Part shown: positions 1 through 8,099 of the stretch, piece by piece
How positions within the stretch are numbered: position 1 is the stretch's first letter
Layout of the letters: the number at the start of each line of letters is the position of its first letter
Assembly (NCBI GenBank): GCA_015501585.1
Contig: JADNRY010000924.1
Span: 1 to 21,542 of the forward strand
Direction: 5' to 3'
DNA: 21,542 nucleotides
Source: Rhodocollybia butyracea
Taxonomy: Eukaryota; Basidiomycota; Agaricomycetes; Agaricales; Omphalotaceae
Program-made: the position numbers and the translations under genes
Notes under the pieces: model-generated
Database searches by the model: none
Told to the model about the DNA's origin: nothing
The model's input: the letters and a program-made list of their open reading frames with translations, nothing else

Positions 1-766
1 TTGTGATCATGAATAAGAAGAAAAGGTTTTTCTTTTCAGTGGATGTAGTGCCTTGGTCACTATGCTAGCTCGGTTGAAGGCCTCGAGAGTACAGCAAACA
101 TGTGGTTGCACTCTCGAGGACAGGAGCTATAGATTCCACTTCAAATATTCCCACTCCCTAGTTGTGCCAAAAGCAAAACAAACTTAACAAATCCATTGAC
201 TCTATATACAACTTCTGATGTAGTATTGGACTGACTTGCGACGACTTTCTGGACTTGCATCCGCACTCAAGTACTCAAGCCCAGTCAGAACCTACAACAA
301 GAATAGAAAATCTGAGAAAATTGGCGGATCTGAAACCACGCAGATGATTGTCACTTTTTCTGCGTTTATCCGAGAGGTTGAGTCTGCGATTACAGACGCG
401 ATCCGAGAATATATGTTATCTAGTGTACTATATCACGCTCCGCGTGCTATTCCATATGCCTTCTCTACTCTTGATACATTACATACCTATTATATGTAGA
501 TAGAGCTCAGAACAAAGATATAGTAATAAAAGCCTTGTTATAACAAGGCGGTCCTTTGTATGAAAAATTGTTGTTATAACAAGTACAGCTAATTATTACG
601 CTGTTGCTACGTAATTACATCATTGTGTCAACGCGTAAATTTCGGGCCCGCCTCCGCTTCCCTCCCCTCCCTCGCAAGCTCGGGGGGTCCCCCAAGCCGG
701 GAAGTTGTCGGCGGGCACACTAAAGCCTTATTTACGCGGTATATGTATCCCGAGCGCCTGAGGCGC
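1..766. other. Gene-free left end with small palindromes
   Basis: No convincing gene is seen. Open frames here lack ATG starts or splice support. Visible structures are a perfect 10-bp inverted repeat (arms 81-90 and 110-119, built on CTCGAG), a perfect 16-bp palindrome at 533-548 (CCTTGTTATAACAAGG), and a second TTGTTATAACAA palindrome at 571-582. The palindromes may be remnants of small DNA elements; no function is claimed. Confidence 0.5.
632..738. repeat. GC-rich segment bounded by inverted repeats
   Basis: CGCGTAAAT at 632-640 is the exact reverse complement of ATTTACGCG at 730-738. Just inside lie GCCCGCC (646-652) and its complement GGCGGGC (710-716). The enclosed DNA is much richer in G and C than its flanks. 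The layout resembles a miniature inverted-repeat element of about 107 bp, but no target-site duplication was confirmed and the arms are short. Confidence 0.4.
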
Positions 767-815
767 TCCCTAAACCCTAAACCCTAACCAAGCCCCGAAC
801 CCTAACAAGCCCTAA
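767..815. repeat. Short interstitial telomere-like tract
   Basis: The segment carries consecutive CCCTAAA, CCCTAAA and CCCTAAC units, followed by degenerate units (CCCCGAA, CCCTAAC, CCCTAAAT) separated by AAG. Fungal telomeres are normally TTAGGG repeats, so this looks like a degenerate internal telomere tract oriented with the C-rich strand on top. It is too short and impure to be a chromosome end by itself. It suggests a subtelomeric position or a healed-break scar. Confidence 0.6.
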
Positions 816-826
816 ATGCACTTTTG

Positions 827-886
827 GCAATGCCAACGGTTAGGGTTAGCTAAAGCTAACCCTAACGAGAGTAACCTCGGCATTGC
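827..886. repeat. Palindrome made of telomere motifs
   Basis: GTTAGGGTTAGCT (839-851) and AGCTAACCCTAAC (854-866) form a perfect 13-bp inverted repeat with a 2-base loop. An outer pair, GCAATGCC (827-834) and GGCATTGC (879-886), nests around it. This is a head-to-head joint of telomere-type units directly beside the CCCTAA tract. Such a joint could come from end-to-end fusion, fold-back repair or insertion of an inverted telomeric element; the origin is inference. Confidence 0.65.
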
Positions 887-1402
887 ATAGTACTAGTTGC
901 GCTCAATGAACTTGAGCATGAAAGGTAGGTACTAGTAGGACTTAGTGGTACTTATAAGTAGAACACCTATTGTAGTTATCAGCACTGTAATTATTAGTAT
1001 CGTTGTTAATATCAGCAAATTGTCATACAAAGGTTGGCCTTCATATAACAAGTACATAATTATTAAATCAGTGTCAGTAGGTGGTAGATATTATAAGCAG
1101 TTGAATGTCGAAAGCATTGATAAAATCACTTACCGCAATCTGCCAAGTCTCATAAGAACTAAGTTAACCCATGTACGCGAATAAGAAGCATGATACGTAC
1201 ATATGCCTTGCAAGTGAGATTCCCCCGCCGTTCATCGATCTCGATTCAAGATTATTGTAACGAGCTGTTAGCCAATAAGACGGTCATATTATGAAGTTAA
1301 CATGAGAGAATCGAGTTGTATCGGAACAGCATATAAAGTAAAAGGCACCCCGGTAGACTACTTACTTCGGTTTATTTACACAGCTAAAGTAAGAGCACAC
1401 AC

Positions 1403-2099
1403 ATGGCGTTGCTCAAAGGATATCACGCGCCAATATCAATACGTCGGAGAGAGACGCTCACAAGGATTGAAGCGCGATCCGCCAATCCATTTCAGTTGCA
1501 AACGGGGCATAGAGGTTACTTTGTGGCCCACTAGTCCCATCCATGGGTTGTCAAGGACAACATTGGGCACAACGCATTCAATCACCTGCTGGAAATCCCT
1601 GGCGTAAGTTCTACTTATATTATTATTCATGACTCTTCAAGATGCCACTCGTTGTACATAGGTTGTTGAAAAACTTGGACTTTTGTACAAAAACATTCGA
1701 GATCTACATAAATCAGTTGATTTGATTTGTCCTTGTGCTGGTCAATGGAAGGTCCGACGTCTCCGCTTCACTGATCAACCTGAAGATGAATTCATTCTGC
1801 GCCACTGTAATGTCTGTTGGATATCAGCAGATATCAGTATCATTGTTATGATTGATCAAGCTCATAGTTATCTCACACTCATTATTGACACGTACTTACA
1901 CGTACTTATTTCCTATCACCCCCATTACCAGTATATAAGCAGTAGCTTGATATATGCTACCTCATCCGATTGCCCCTCTCTCAGTGCTGTAGGGGGCAAA
2001 CGGAATATATTGTGCTTTTCACTCTATTCTGCCGTTGTGCTATATATTATCCCGAGTGGTAATATTGTGTTCTATTTTATTATCCAACAATGTCATTGA
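1403..2099 (+). pseudogene. Broken two-exon gene with a CPC...HCNVC cysteine cluster
   Basis: A frame beginning MALLKGYHAPISIRRRETL (ATG at 1403) runs to 1603 and is interrupted only by a TAG at 1532-1534. A good intron follows (1604-1661, 58 nt, GTAAGT..TAG, phase 0). The frame then continues with VVEKLGLLYKNIRDLHKSVD and a cysteine/histidine-rich stretch containing CPC and, about 30 residues later, HCNVCW (near 1720-1825). Beyond about 1860 the frame stays open to 2099 but looks non-coding. The Cys/His spacing suggests a small zinc-binding fold. I do not recognise the family. One nonsense codon in otherwise coherent coding sequence points to a relic, perhaps of a transposon-encoded protein. 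A sequencing error, or an intron I could not place, is the alternative. Confidence 0.45.
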
Positions 2100-2207
2100 A
2101 GTAGTCAAGAGTCTTTGGGGTAACCCTATGCTGGCTAAACACCTTGTTTATCATCCAAAGTCAGTCTTTCAAGATGAGGAGAAGAAACGGAGAACATACT
2201 CTGAGAT

Positions 2208-2339
2208 GTGGACGGGGAAATGGTGGCAGTATACCCAGGTTTGTTGTCTTGATTGAAGTCCTGTTTATATTACTGAGCAATATTTTAGGACAAACTTCCA
2301 GTGGACGGGGAAATGGTGGCAGTATACCCAGGTTTGTTG
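2208..2339. repeat. Exact 39-bp direct repeat, two copies
   Basis: The same 39 bases, starting GTGGACGGGGAAATGGTGGC, occur at 2208-2246 and 2301-2339, separated by 54 bp. Identity stops abruptly on both sides. A perfect match of this length in otherwise decayed DNA suggests a recent local duplication or a footprint around an excised or inserted 54-bp piece. Confidence 0.85.
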
Positions 2340-2390
2340 GCTTGCACTGCGAGGAATTGACCATTTGCACAGCCCGAAAATGCGAGGATT

Positions 2391-2421
2391 ATGCTGAGTA
2401 AAGGTACAAATTACTCAGCAT
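2391..2421. repeat. Perfect hairpin, 11-bp arms
   Basis: ATGCTGAGTAA (2391-2401) and TTACTCAGCAT (2411-2421) are exact reverse complements around a 9-base loop. No gene ends here, so a terminator role is not supported. It may be the end of a small inverted-repeat element. Confidence 0.7.
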
Positions 2422-2654
2422 ACACTCACATTTTTCCCAGGTAGAAAATGCTGCGTTTTTATTAAATTATCAGACCGCGAAAGAGGCGCGAATCTTTATC
2501 AATTGCTCAGTTCAATTGCAATTGTAAAATTTTGTATAATCCCGGGCAGATGTTGTTAAAAATCCTCAACTCATACTCAACGCTGAAATTTTAAATATTC
2601 CTGACTTATACACAGTGCGAAAAATATGAGAAGTTATTAAAAAAGCCCACTGAG

Positions 2655-2935
2655 AAAATTTATGCCGACGTCGCGATGTCACGACGTCGTGACGTCGGTG
2701 CATCACGACGAGGTGCCGTCGCACAGTCAAGGCGTCACGTCGTCGTGACGTCGCGACGTCAAGACAGTCACTGGCGTGATGTCGTGATGTCTGTTGCGCA
2801 CGGGCCTCCTGTTCCTGTGGAAGTTCCACAGTCACAAACTGAGAGCAAGTCTTGTCTCTGAACTTCTGTAATACTTAGACATGTTTGTAAAGTAAGAGCT
2901 CGCAGTGTGATTTATACAGACAGCAGAATTTTGCT
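2655..2935. repeat. GACGTC-rich repeat block, copy 1
   Basis: About 110 bp (2664-2775) is packed with GACGTC, CGTCGTGACG and related palindromic words, several joined as overlapping inverted repeats. The following stretch (GCGCACGGGCCTCCTGTTCC, then a half palindrome around the CCACAG) is shared with copy 2 at 7548-7775. Positions 2739-2790 match 7548-7599 at all but one base. Copy 1 has about 47 extra bases before the shared TAAGAGCTCGCAGTGTGATT; copy 2 has about 90 extra bases upstream. Dense subterminal palindromes of this kind are typical of DNA-transposon ends, but no terminal inverted repeat was identified. Confidence 0.7.
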
Positions 2936-2989
2936 GTCGGACACCAGGCACATTCCAGCATTCCTCCGCTGGCTGGATTTATAATCCAG
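2919..2989. repeat. Double hairpin, dispersed family member A
   Basis: Two hairpins lie close together: GACAGCA/TGCTGTC (2919-2925 and 2932-2938) and CTGGATT/AATCCAG (2973-2979 and 2983-2989, loop TAT). The words CTGCTGG, CTGGATTTATAATCCAG and ACAGCAG recur at 4904-4938 and 6711-6750, so this seems to be one copy of a short dispersed element. Confidence 0.5.
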
Positions 2990-3099
2990 ATTGCAAATGT
3001 CTGCAGGTGGACTCACGTCCTGGGCTGGTCAGGGACCGCTAAAGATTGGACTAATGATTGGAAGAGCACTGAAGTAGGGCTTCCCCAATTTGAGCACAG

Positions 3100-3935
3100 T
3101 CTTGGAGTCATTGACGCGTTCGCCTCACCCCCCTTTACGAACATGAGGAACTACATAGATGAAGATATTTGTCTTTCAGGCATATTAACTTGAGGATAAA
3201 TACATGATTCTTCTATAGCAAAATACATGCAAATCGAAGCGGATTCTTCCAGCCTTTCCTTCGCGTGGGTATCATGGTGTGTTGATAGGCTCACACCTGC
3301 TGGGTCGTCAAAGACGGCTTTTTCTTGCTATTGTACTATTGAAAGTGACCAGAAAGTGGCCAAATGTTGACGACAGACCTACCGCGTTTACCTTTCTCAA
3401 GAATGGAACCTCGCAGCGTAGCCTCATCGTTATTTCTCAGAACATTTCATTCTCGCATCCTAGCCACACCACGATCTACAGTTTCCCAACAAAAGATCTT
3501 CTCGCAGGCCCAGTTTCATTGAATTTCTACTCATAACTCATCCAACCTGCAAATCCACTTCGCTATTTGCCATCTCTCTTATCCATCCAATCTTACTCAA
3601 TCAAGTAATTTGCCCATCCCCTCTTACCAAACGTCCCAAACTCACCCCCCTCTGACGAAAAAACTCCCATCCGCAGACCTTTCCTAGACTCGACCTCCTT
3701 CCCACCATCTCTCGCATTCAACTCGACCTCTCTCCATCCAAACACCTCCCAAGTCAAGTCCTCGCCCACCCTCGGTAAACTCGACCTCTCTCCGATCCAA
3801 CAGCTCGTAATTCGAGTCCTCTCCCCTCTCTCCGATACAACAGCTCGCAATTCGAGTCCTCTCCCTCCCTCTCTTGTATCCAACCGAGTAAACTCGACCT
3901 CTCCCCGAACCAAAAGCTCTATCCTCCCCTACGAA
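3100..3935 (+). repeat. Duplicated leader segment with CT-rich tract, copy 1
   Basis: This segment aligns at moderate identity with about 8100-8935. The best shared word is CGCAGCGTAGCCTCATCG at 3412 and 8383, and both copies carry a GTGGGTATCA..GGTGTGTT..GATA core. From about 3540 it becomes strongly pyrimidine-rich, with reiterated AATTCGAGTCCTCTCC and AACTCGACCTCTC words, including two 40-bp tandem units (3791-3830, 3831-3870). The tract stops 2 bp before the start codon of the first GIY-YIG gene. CT-rich leaders are common upstream of fungal genes, so this probably serves as promoter and 5' leader. Copy 2 has no gene behind it. Confidence 0.6.
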
Positions 3936-3937
3936 GT

Positions 3938-4444
3938 ATGGCTCGACGCCCGACTCACGTTTTACACAAGCTTATTCTATACCGTATCCTCCGTGCAATC
4001 TCTGCTGCGGATGGCTGGGGAGTTGTCTATATTTTGTTCGAGGGAATGACGCAGGCTGGAGACTGGATTGTGAAGATCGGGATGTCGACAGACCTCATCC
4101 GCAGACTTTGCGAACACGATCGAGTCTGCCCCAACCCCGCGCGGGTGCCACTGGACTGGATACCGGTGAATTTCCGGCGGCGCCAAGGTACGCTTGTTAT
4201 CTTTTACTTCTTTTCGCGCACGACGACAAATGTTTTTCGAATCAGAGGCGCTGCTTCATCTGCGCACGGAGACCTTTTGCGTTGATCGTCCCCGTACACC
4301 GTGCCCATTTTGTATGTTTTTCTATAGTCTGGCTTATTTTCATCCGTTCACTATTCCCCAGGCCAAAGAAGACACGCGGAGTTATTTACATTAAGGCCCA
4401 ACGACGTCCAACGCGTTCTATCAGCACTTAAGCGTCTCTCCTAA
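3938..4444 (+). CDS. GIY-YIG / T5orf172-type nuclease-like protein, copy 1 (132 aa, 3 exons)
   Basis: Exons are 3938-4187, 4246-4311 and 4362-4444; introns are 58 and 50 nt, and the join gives 399 nt with a clean TAA. The protein has a basic N-terminus, then the GIY-YIG core: VVYIL at 29-33, VKIG at 45-48, the conserved Arg pair 55-56 with His60, and Glu84 in RRRQEALLH, the position expected for the metal-binding glutamate. The tail carries C103-x2-C106, H110, E112 and F114, the C..C...H.E.F signature that I associate with T5orf172 domains. Members of this superfamily cut or are predicted to cut DNA; the activity here is inferred. Intron 1 splits the Glu84 codon and intron 2 splits Cys106. 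All recognisable core residues are present and no stop interrupts the gene. It lies directly behind a CT-rich leader, with a paralogue 1 kb downstream. Confidence 0.85.
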
Positions 4445-4559
4445 TTTTGTATCATGTTTATAATCAGTATCTTGATCAGCATGTATCTTTTGGACAGTAT
4501 GTATCGCTTTGACATGTAGTACGTAAACGCACATTTGTATATATAGACTCGCTCTTGGA

Positions 4560-4940
4560 TATCCAGCAACCCTCTGCTGTTCGGCTTGGATTCTGTCGGC
4601 TTGGAAGGTGAAACGGTGAATACATGCTAGCGAATATATGGTGCCCTCGTATTCTGCTTCAAAATTTCGACAGCAGAGGCTTGCTGAAGTTCGGCTTGGA
4701 TGCAGCGAATATATGCTGCGTCCCTTATCCTTGCTGTCCGTCTGTGGATCATAGCTCCCAAGCCTTGAGCTGTCCAGAGCTCAAATCTCCAACAGGTGAG
4801 GATTGCTGGGTACGCCAATAAGTAGCTAGTATAATTTTGCTGCCTGGGTATAAAGTACAGGCGGCAGGGAAGTGCTGAATAGGCCCCTTTATCCCGCAGC
4901 AAGCTTCTGCTAGTTGGATTTAGAATCCTGGGAGCAGAGG
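4560..4940. repeat. Cluster of short GCAGCGAATATATGC-type repeats
   Basis: GCGAATATATG occurs at about 4630 and 4703, TTCGGCTTGGA at about 4580 and 4690, and GACAGCAGAGGC at about 4669. At 4906-4938 lies a hairpin (TCTGCT..AGCAGA enclosing GGATT-TAG-AATCC), member B of the family also found at 2919-2989 and 6711-6750. No gene is supported between the two GIY-YIG genes apart from these repeats and the tRNA-like segment at 5262. Confidence 0.45.
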
Positions 4941-5261
4941 AATACCCAGCGCCTCCCTTCCGGGGAGGAACCCTTTGCAGACCACCTTTAAAAGTTCAGA
5001 CTGCAAAGAACTGCTTAACGCGCTTCCAGATCCTTTTGCGTCTAGCCCGCAGAGGGCGGCTGGACACGCCGAGGGGCCGCTTAGTTTCAACAGATCTCAA
5101 TGAAAGACGTACCGATTATTTTGGGAAAAACATTATTTTAGAACCTGTACAATAGATCTCAAAGAAAAGAAAATCCCTGGGCCAGAAGGTAGTTGAGCAG
5201 TTCTAGTTGTATGGAAGGAGTGATTAAGCTGCTAAGGGCTGTATTATTGGGTCTTAGAATG

Positions 5262-5340
5262 TTGAGGTGGGAACTTGAACTTTAAACTCTATTTCGACGT
5301 AGTGGTCAGCACGACTAAACTACCAACGAGCCAGTCACTC
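5262..5340 (-). repeat. tRNA-like segment, possible SINE remnant
   Basis: Read on the minus strand, TGGCTCGTTGG (5333-5323) resembles an RNA polymerase III A box and AGTTCAAGTTCC (5281-5270) a B box, in the right order and about 50 bases apart. The intervening GTCGTGCTGACCACTACG resembles an anticodon arm. The T-stem and acceptor stem pair poorly, so a functional tRNA is unlikely. A decayed tRNA-derived SINE head fits best. Confidence 0.35.
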
Positions 5341-5468
5341 ACCGCGAGCCACTGTACAACCGGCACTTCCCGCCCAGCTCACACACCAGCCTTACTGTTG
5401 TATCCGCCACTTCTCTTCCACGTCGCGAGCGCGCTCTACTAGTCTCACCACGCGCTAAACTACTACCC

Positions 5469-5971
5469 ATGTCCCGACGACCAAATTACATCCTTCGTCG
5501 TTTATTCAATCGTCGTCGCCGCCGCCCTATTTCTACGGCAGATGGAATCGGGTTTATCTACATTATCAGGGAGCGGGTGCTGTCCAACGGTTGTTGGATA
5601 CTAAAGATTGGGATGACGAATAGTCTGGACCGTAGGCTGAAGGAACATCGGCGGGATTGCCCCAACCCGAATCGTCGGTTGTGGAGGTTCAAGGGCGTTG
5701 GATTTAGACGGCGTGTCGGTGCGTGTACTATCGGTTTTTTTTCATTTGTAGATCTAACGAGTTTGCACAGAGGCATTGTTTCATCTAAAAGTCGAGTCGA
5801 TTTCTGTCGATAGGCCTCGGACTTCATGTCCTTTTTGTAAGTCCTCCTATTACTACCCTGTGGCGCTCCATTCACCTTGCTCCAGGCCACCGACGACACC
5901 AAGAACTCTTCATGCTTACGCCCCACCAGATCTCAAATAAGCTGCTCCCGCTCTTTGCGCGTCTTTCTTAG
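5469..5971 (+). CDS. GIY-YIG / T5orf172-type nuclease-like protein, copy 2 (133 aa, 3 exons)
   Basis: Exons are 5469-5718, 5771-5836 and 5886-5971; introns are 52 and 49 nt and the join is 402 nt ending in TAG. Exons 1 and 2 have exactly the same lengths (250 and 66 nt) as in the upstream paralogue, so both introns fall at the same codons. The core is kept: FIYII at 29-33, LKIG at 45-48, Arg55/Arg56, His60, Glu84 in RRRVEALFH, then C103-x2-C106, H110, E112, F114. The N-terminus is richer in Arg (RRRRR at 15-19). Between conserved blocks the two copies differ widely, yet neither has a stop or frameshift, which suggests an old duplication under selection. The CT-rich leader of copy 1 is not present here; the upstream 120 bp are only mildly pyrimidine-rich. 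Nuclease activity is inferred from the family. Confidence 0.85.
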
Positions 5972-6715
5972 AATATAAACCGATGTTGTATTTTGTAGAA
6001 TTGCTGTATTATTGGTGCTAGAAAACGCTTTGGCCGTTAACGTAAACTCGATTAATATATTACTGCTTCTTTGAATACTGTTTTATTTAGATTGTGCTAT
6101 TAGTAGAGCAATGTACGTTGTATTGTAATAATCTAATTATAGGTTAATCAGGGCTTGCGAATTGAGTGTATACTGTAATTCGTGTTGGGGTTTACTCCGT
6201 ACGTACATATCGGGGCTCATACATGCAGCTTTGGCCATCCCTATTCCGTATACGCCGTGCTTACTTTATACTGTACAGCTCGTATTTAGGTCACGTAGAA
6301 ACGGCGTATACGACTCCCTCAGTTGCTTTCTACACAACTGAGGTGAGATCGTCTCCATATATTTATTTATCTACTTACTGACATACTTACAGTTGATCTT
6401 ACCTTAACAGGTATATAATATAGTTACTTTCTACACAACTGAGTCGATCTTACCTTAACATATGTACTGTCGTACTTGCAAGTCTTATAGTAGTTGGGAT
6501 TGCCAAGACGGATCATAGTAATTATCTGACCATAACGATCGGATTATTATCGATCAGCGGCGATTCTTCGACGATCCACGGTTTATCTCTTTATAATATA
6601 ACTATCATTAAAAATGTTCAACTGTAAGCACGAACTTGACTTGGTTGAAAGTATCGATGGAAGGCTTACTATCTTGAGGGGGTGGGAAGGATTTCTGGTC
6701 TGGCTGACAGCAAAC
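5972..6715. other. Gene-free AT-rich spacer with local repeats
   Basis: No supported gene. A 22-base word AGTTRCTTTCTACACAACTG(AG) occurs at 6321-6342 and 6422-6443, and GTYGATCTTACCTTAACA at 6392-6409 and 6443-6460. The first copy is also a hairpin: CTCAGTTG (6318-6325) pairs exactly with CAACTGAG (6335-6342). Confidence 0.6.
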
Positions 6716-6750
6716 CTCTGCTGGCTGGGTTCTATATCCAGACAGCAGGG
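6711..6750. repeat. Dispersed hairpin family member C
   Basis: CCTCTGCTGGCTGG, a short spacer and CCAGACAGCAGGG form an imperfect hairpin. The same words in the same order appear at 2919-2989 and 4904-4938. This supports a dispersed short element rather than a chance palindrome. Confidence 0.45.
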
Positions 6751-7027
6751 TTTTGCAACGGAAAAGCGATGGACGGCGCGCACACCGTCAACTCCGAGCC
6801 TTTCCTTATCAAAAAGTATCGCTTGAGGGCACAACTATCATGTCACTACCTGATTCGTCAAAATCTTTCATCCTTGATTCTCCAGTCCAAAATCCGATCC
6901 GCAGCATCCTCGTCACTCTGACCATCCTTCATTTGCTCAGAATCGGCTCAACCCGTTTCCGTCTGCTGCGCGCGCCCCACCCAATTCCCATTGTGGTTTA
7001 CTTTTAAGGCTCCGAGGATGCGCATGG

Positions 7028-7482
7028 AAGGTCCGCCAAACGATTCGCAGGAAAGGACACGAGTTGGATAGCGGAGTGAAGAAGGCTGCGAGGGAACTCG
7101 TACGTGAGAGGGCGGGATATACATTATTTGCTGTGAGGGCACGGGATTTGGGATGGTCGGACGATCCAGCTGATAGAGGAGCGATGGGCGGGATTGGGAG
7201 TTGCGGGGATTAGAGAGCAGAGCTTGTGTTGAATTTGCACGGGTTTCAAGCGAATGAAGCGACGAAGGTTCTGGAGGAGTTTTTGTTTGCGGTTAGTGTT
7301 TTGGTTTTTGTTTTGAGTCGTTTATTTATTTTATTGCAAAGCTGAGTTTTGCGTATGTTATCGTGGGCAAGCAGGAACATCCTGAGAAGCGGAATGTGGG
7401 GGAGAGGTGCTCTACCGGCGGGACTATGGTGCGAAAGGGATGGTGTGTTGACGCATGCGGCTGTCGGAGGGTGGTAGGATAG
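7028..7482 (+). pseudogene. Decayed Smr-domain-like gene relic
   Basis: A single frame runs from 7028 (RKGHELDSGVKKAARELVRE) through a TAG at 7211-7213 into ELVLNLHGFQANEATKVLEE (7220-7279). It then passes a plausible 50-nt intron (7292-7341, GTTAGT..AAG, phase 0) into LSFAYVIVGKQEHPEKRNVG and stops at 7480-7482. The LHG-x4-EA-x3-L pattern followed by VIVGK is what I expect of Smr domains, which act as nucleic-acid endonuclease modules and in fungi usually follow a DUF1771 helix. The DUF1771 part is not clearly visible, the last 25 residues do not look like an Smr end, and one stop interrupts the frame. I therefore call it a relic. No start codon could be assigned. Confidence 0.4.
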
Positions 7483-7547
7483 CTGCAAGGATGGTTAAGA
7501 GACGGGTTATGAGGGCGCTTTCTACAATACTAGATTTCCCATTCGTA

Positions 7548-7775
7548 GTCGTCGTGACGTCGCGACATCAAGACAGTCACTGGCGTGATGTCGTGATGTT
7601 GTCGAATCGTGACCTTTCGTGACGTCAAGAGTAGCGGGGGGTAGCATGGACCATACCAGCTGGACGTTGCGCGTCAGCTTGTGCTTGATGTCGCGCACGG
7701 GCCTCCTGTTCCTGTGGAATTCCACAGCCACAAACTGAGAGCTAAGAGCTCGCAGTGTGATTTCAGTATGGATGT
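7548..7775. repeat. GACGTC-rich repeat block, copy 2
   Basis: The first 52 bases match 2739-2790 with one mismatch. Shared sequence resumes at TCGCGCACGGGCCTCCTGTT (near 7690) and continues to the GAGAG, then TAAGAGCTCGCAGTGTGATT. The internal segment 7600-7690 is absent from copy 1. Fewer GACGTC words survive here, because this copy begins only at the last part of the palindromic cluster. Confidence 0.7.
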
Positions 7776-8099
7776 GTGGCACCTTTGCCCTTTTTTAGTA
7801 TTTCTGTATCTCATCCATAAAACAGTGTACCCTTTCTGTCGCTCATCAATGGAAACCGTTATACAGGGTGCTCTCCTACACCTCTGCTGGTTCCATGAGT
7901 TGCAAAATGCTATTAACTTTCCCTCATGATATACGTTATCACTAGCGCCAACAAGGCTACCCTCCCATTCCGCACTGCACTCCGTTACAGTCGCAGTTGC
8001 GGACCAACGGCGCAGAAGGCCAGATCCCAAAGAACTCACAAAAAATACTTATCTTCAGTATATATCGAAGCAGCAACCGAAATGCCGGAGTCATTTACA

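Noticed and set aside
2566..2835. Minus-strand open frame rich in SRRR/RRH repeats
   Set aside because: It is the translation of the GACGTC palindrome cluster; the same repetitive look appears in other frames, and there is no splice or family support.
3593..3913. Minus-strand 106-codon open frame
   Set aside because: It is the complement of the CT-rich tandem tract; purine-rich repeats stay open by composition alone.
7674..8039. Minus-strand 121-codon open frame
   Set aside because: It crosses the boundary between repeat copy 2 and unrelated sequence, and its first-copy counterpart is not open. No motif is recognised.
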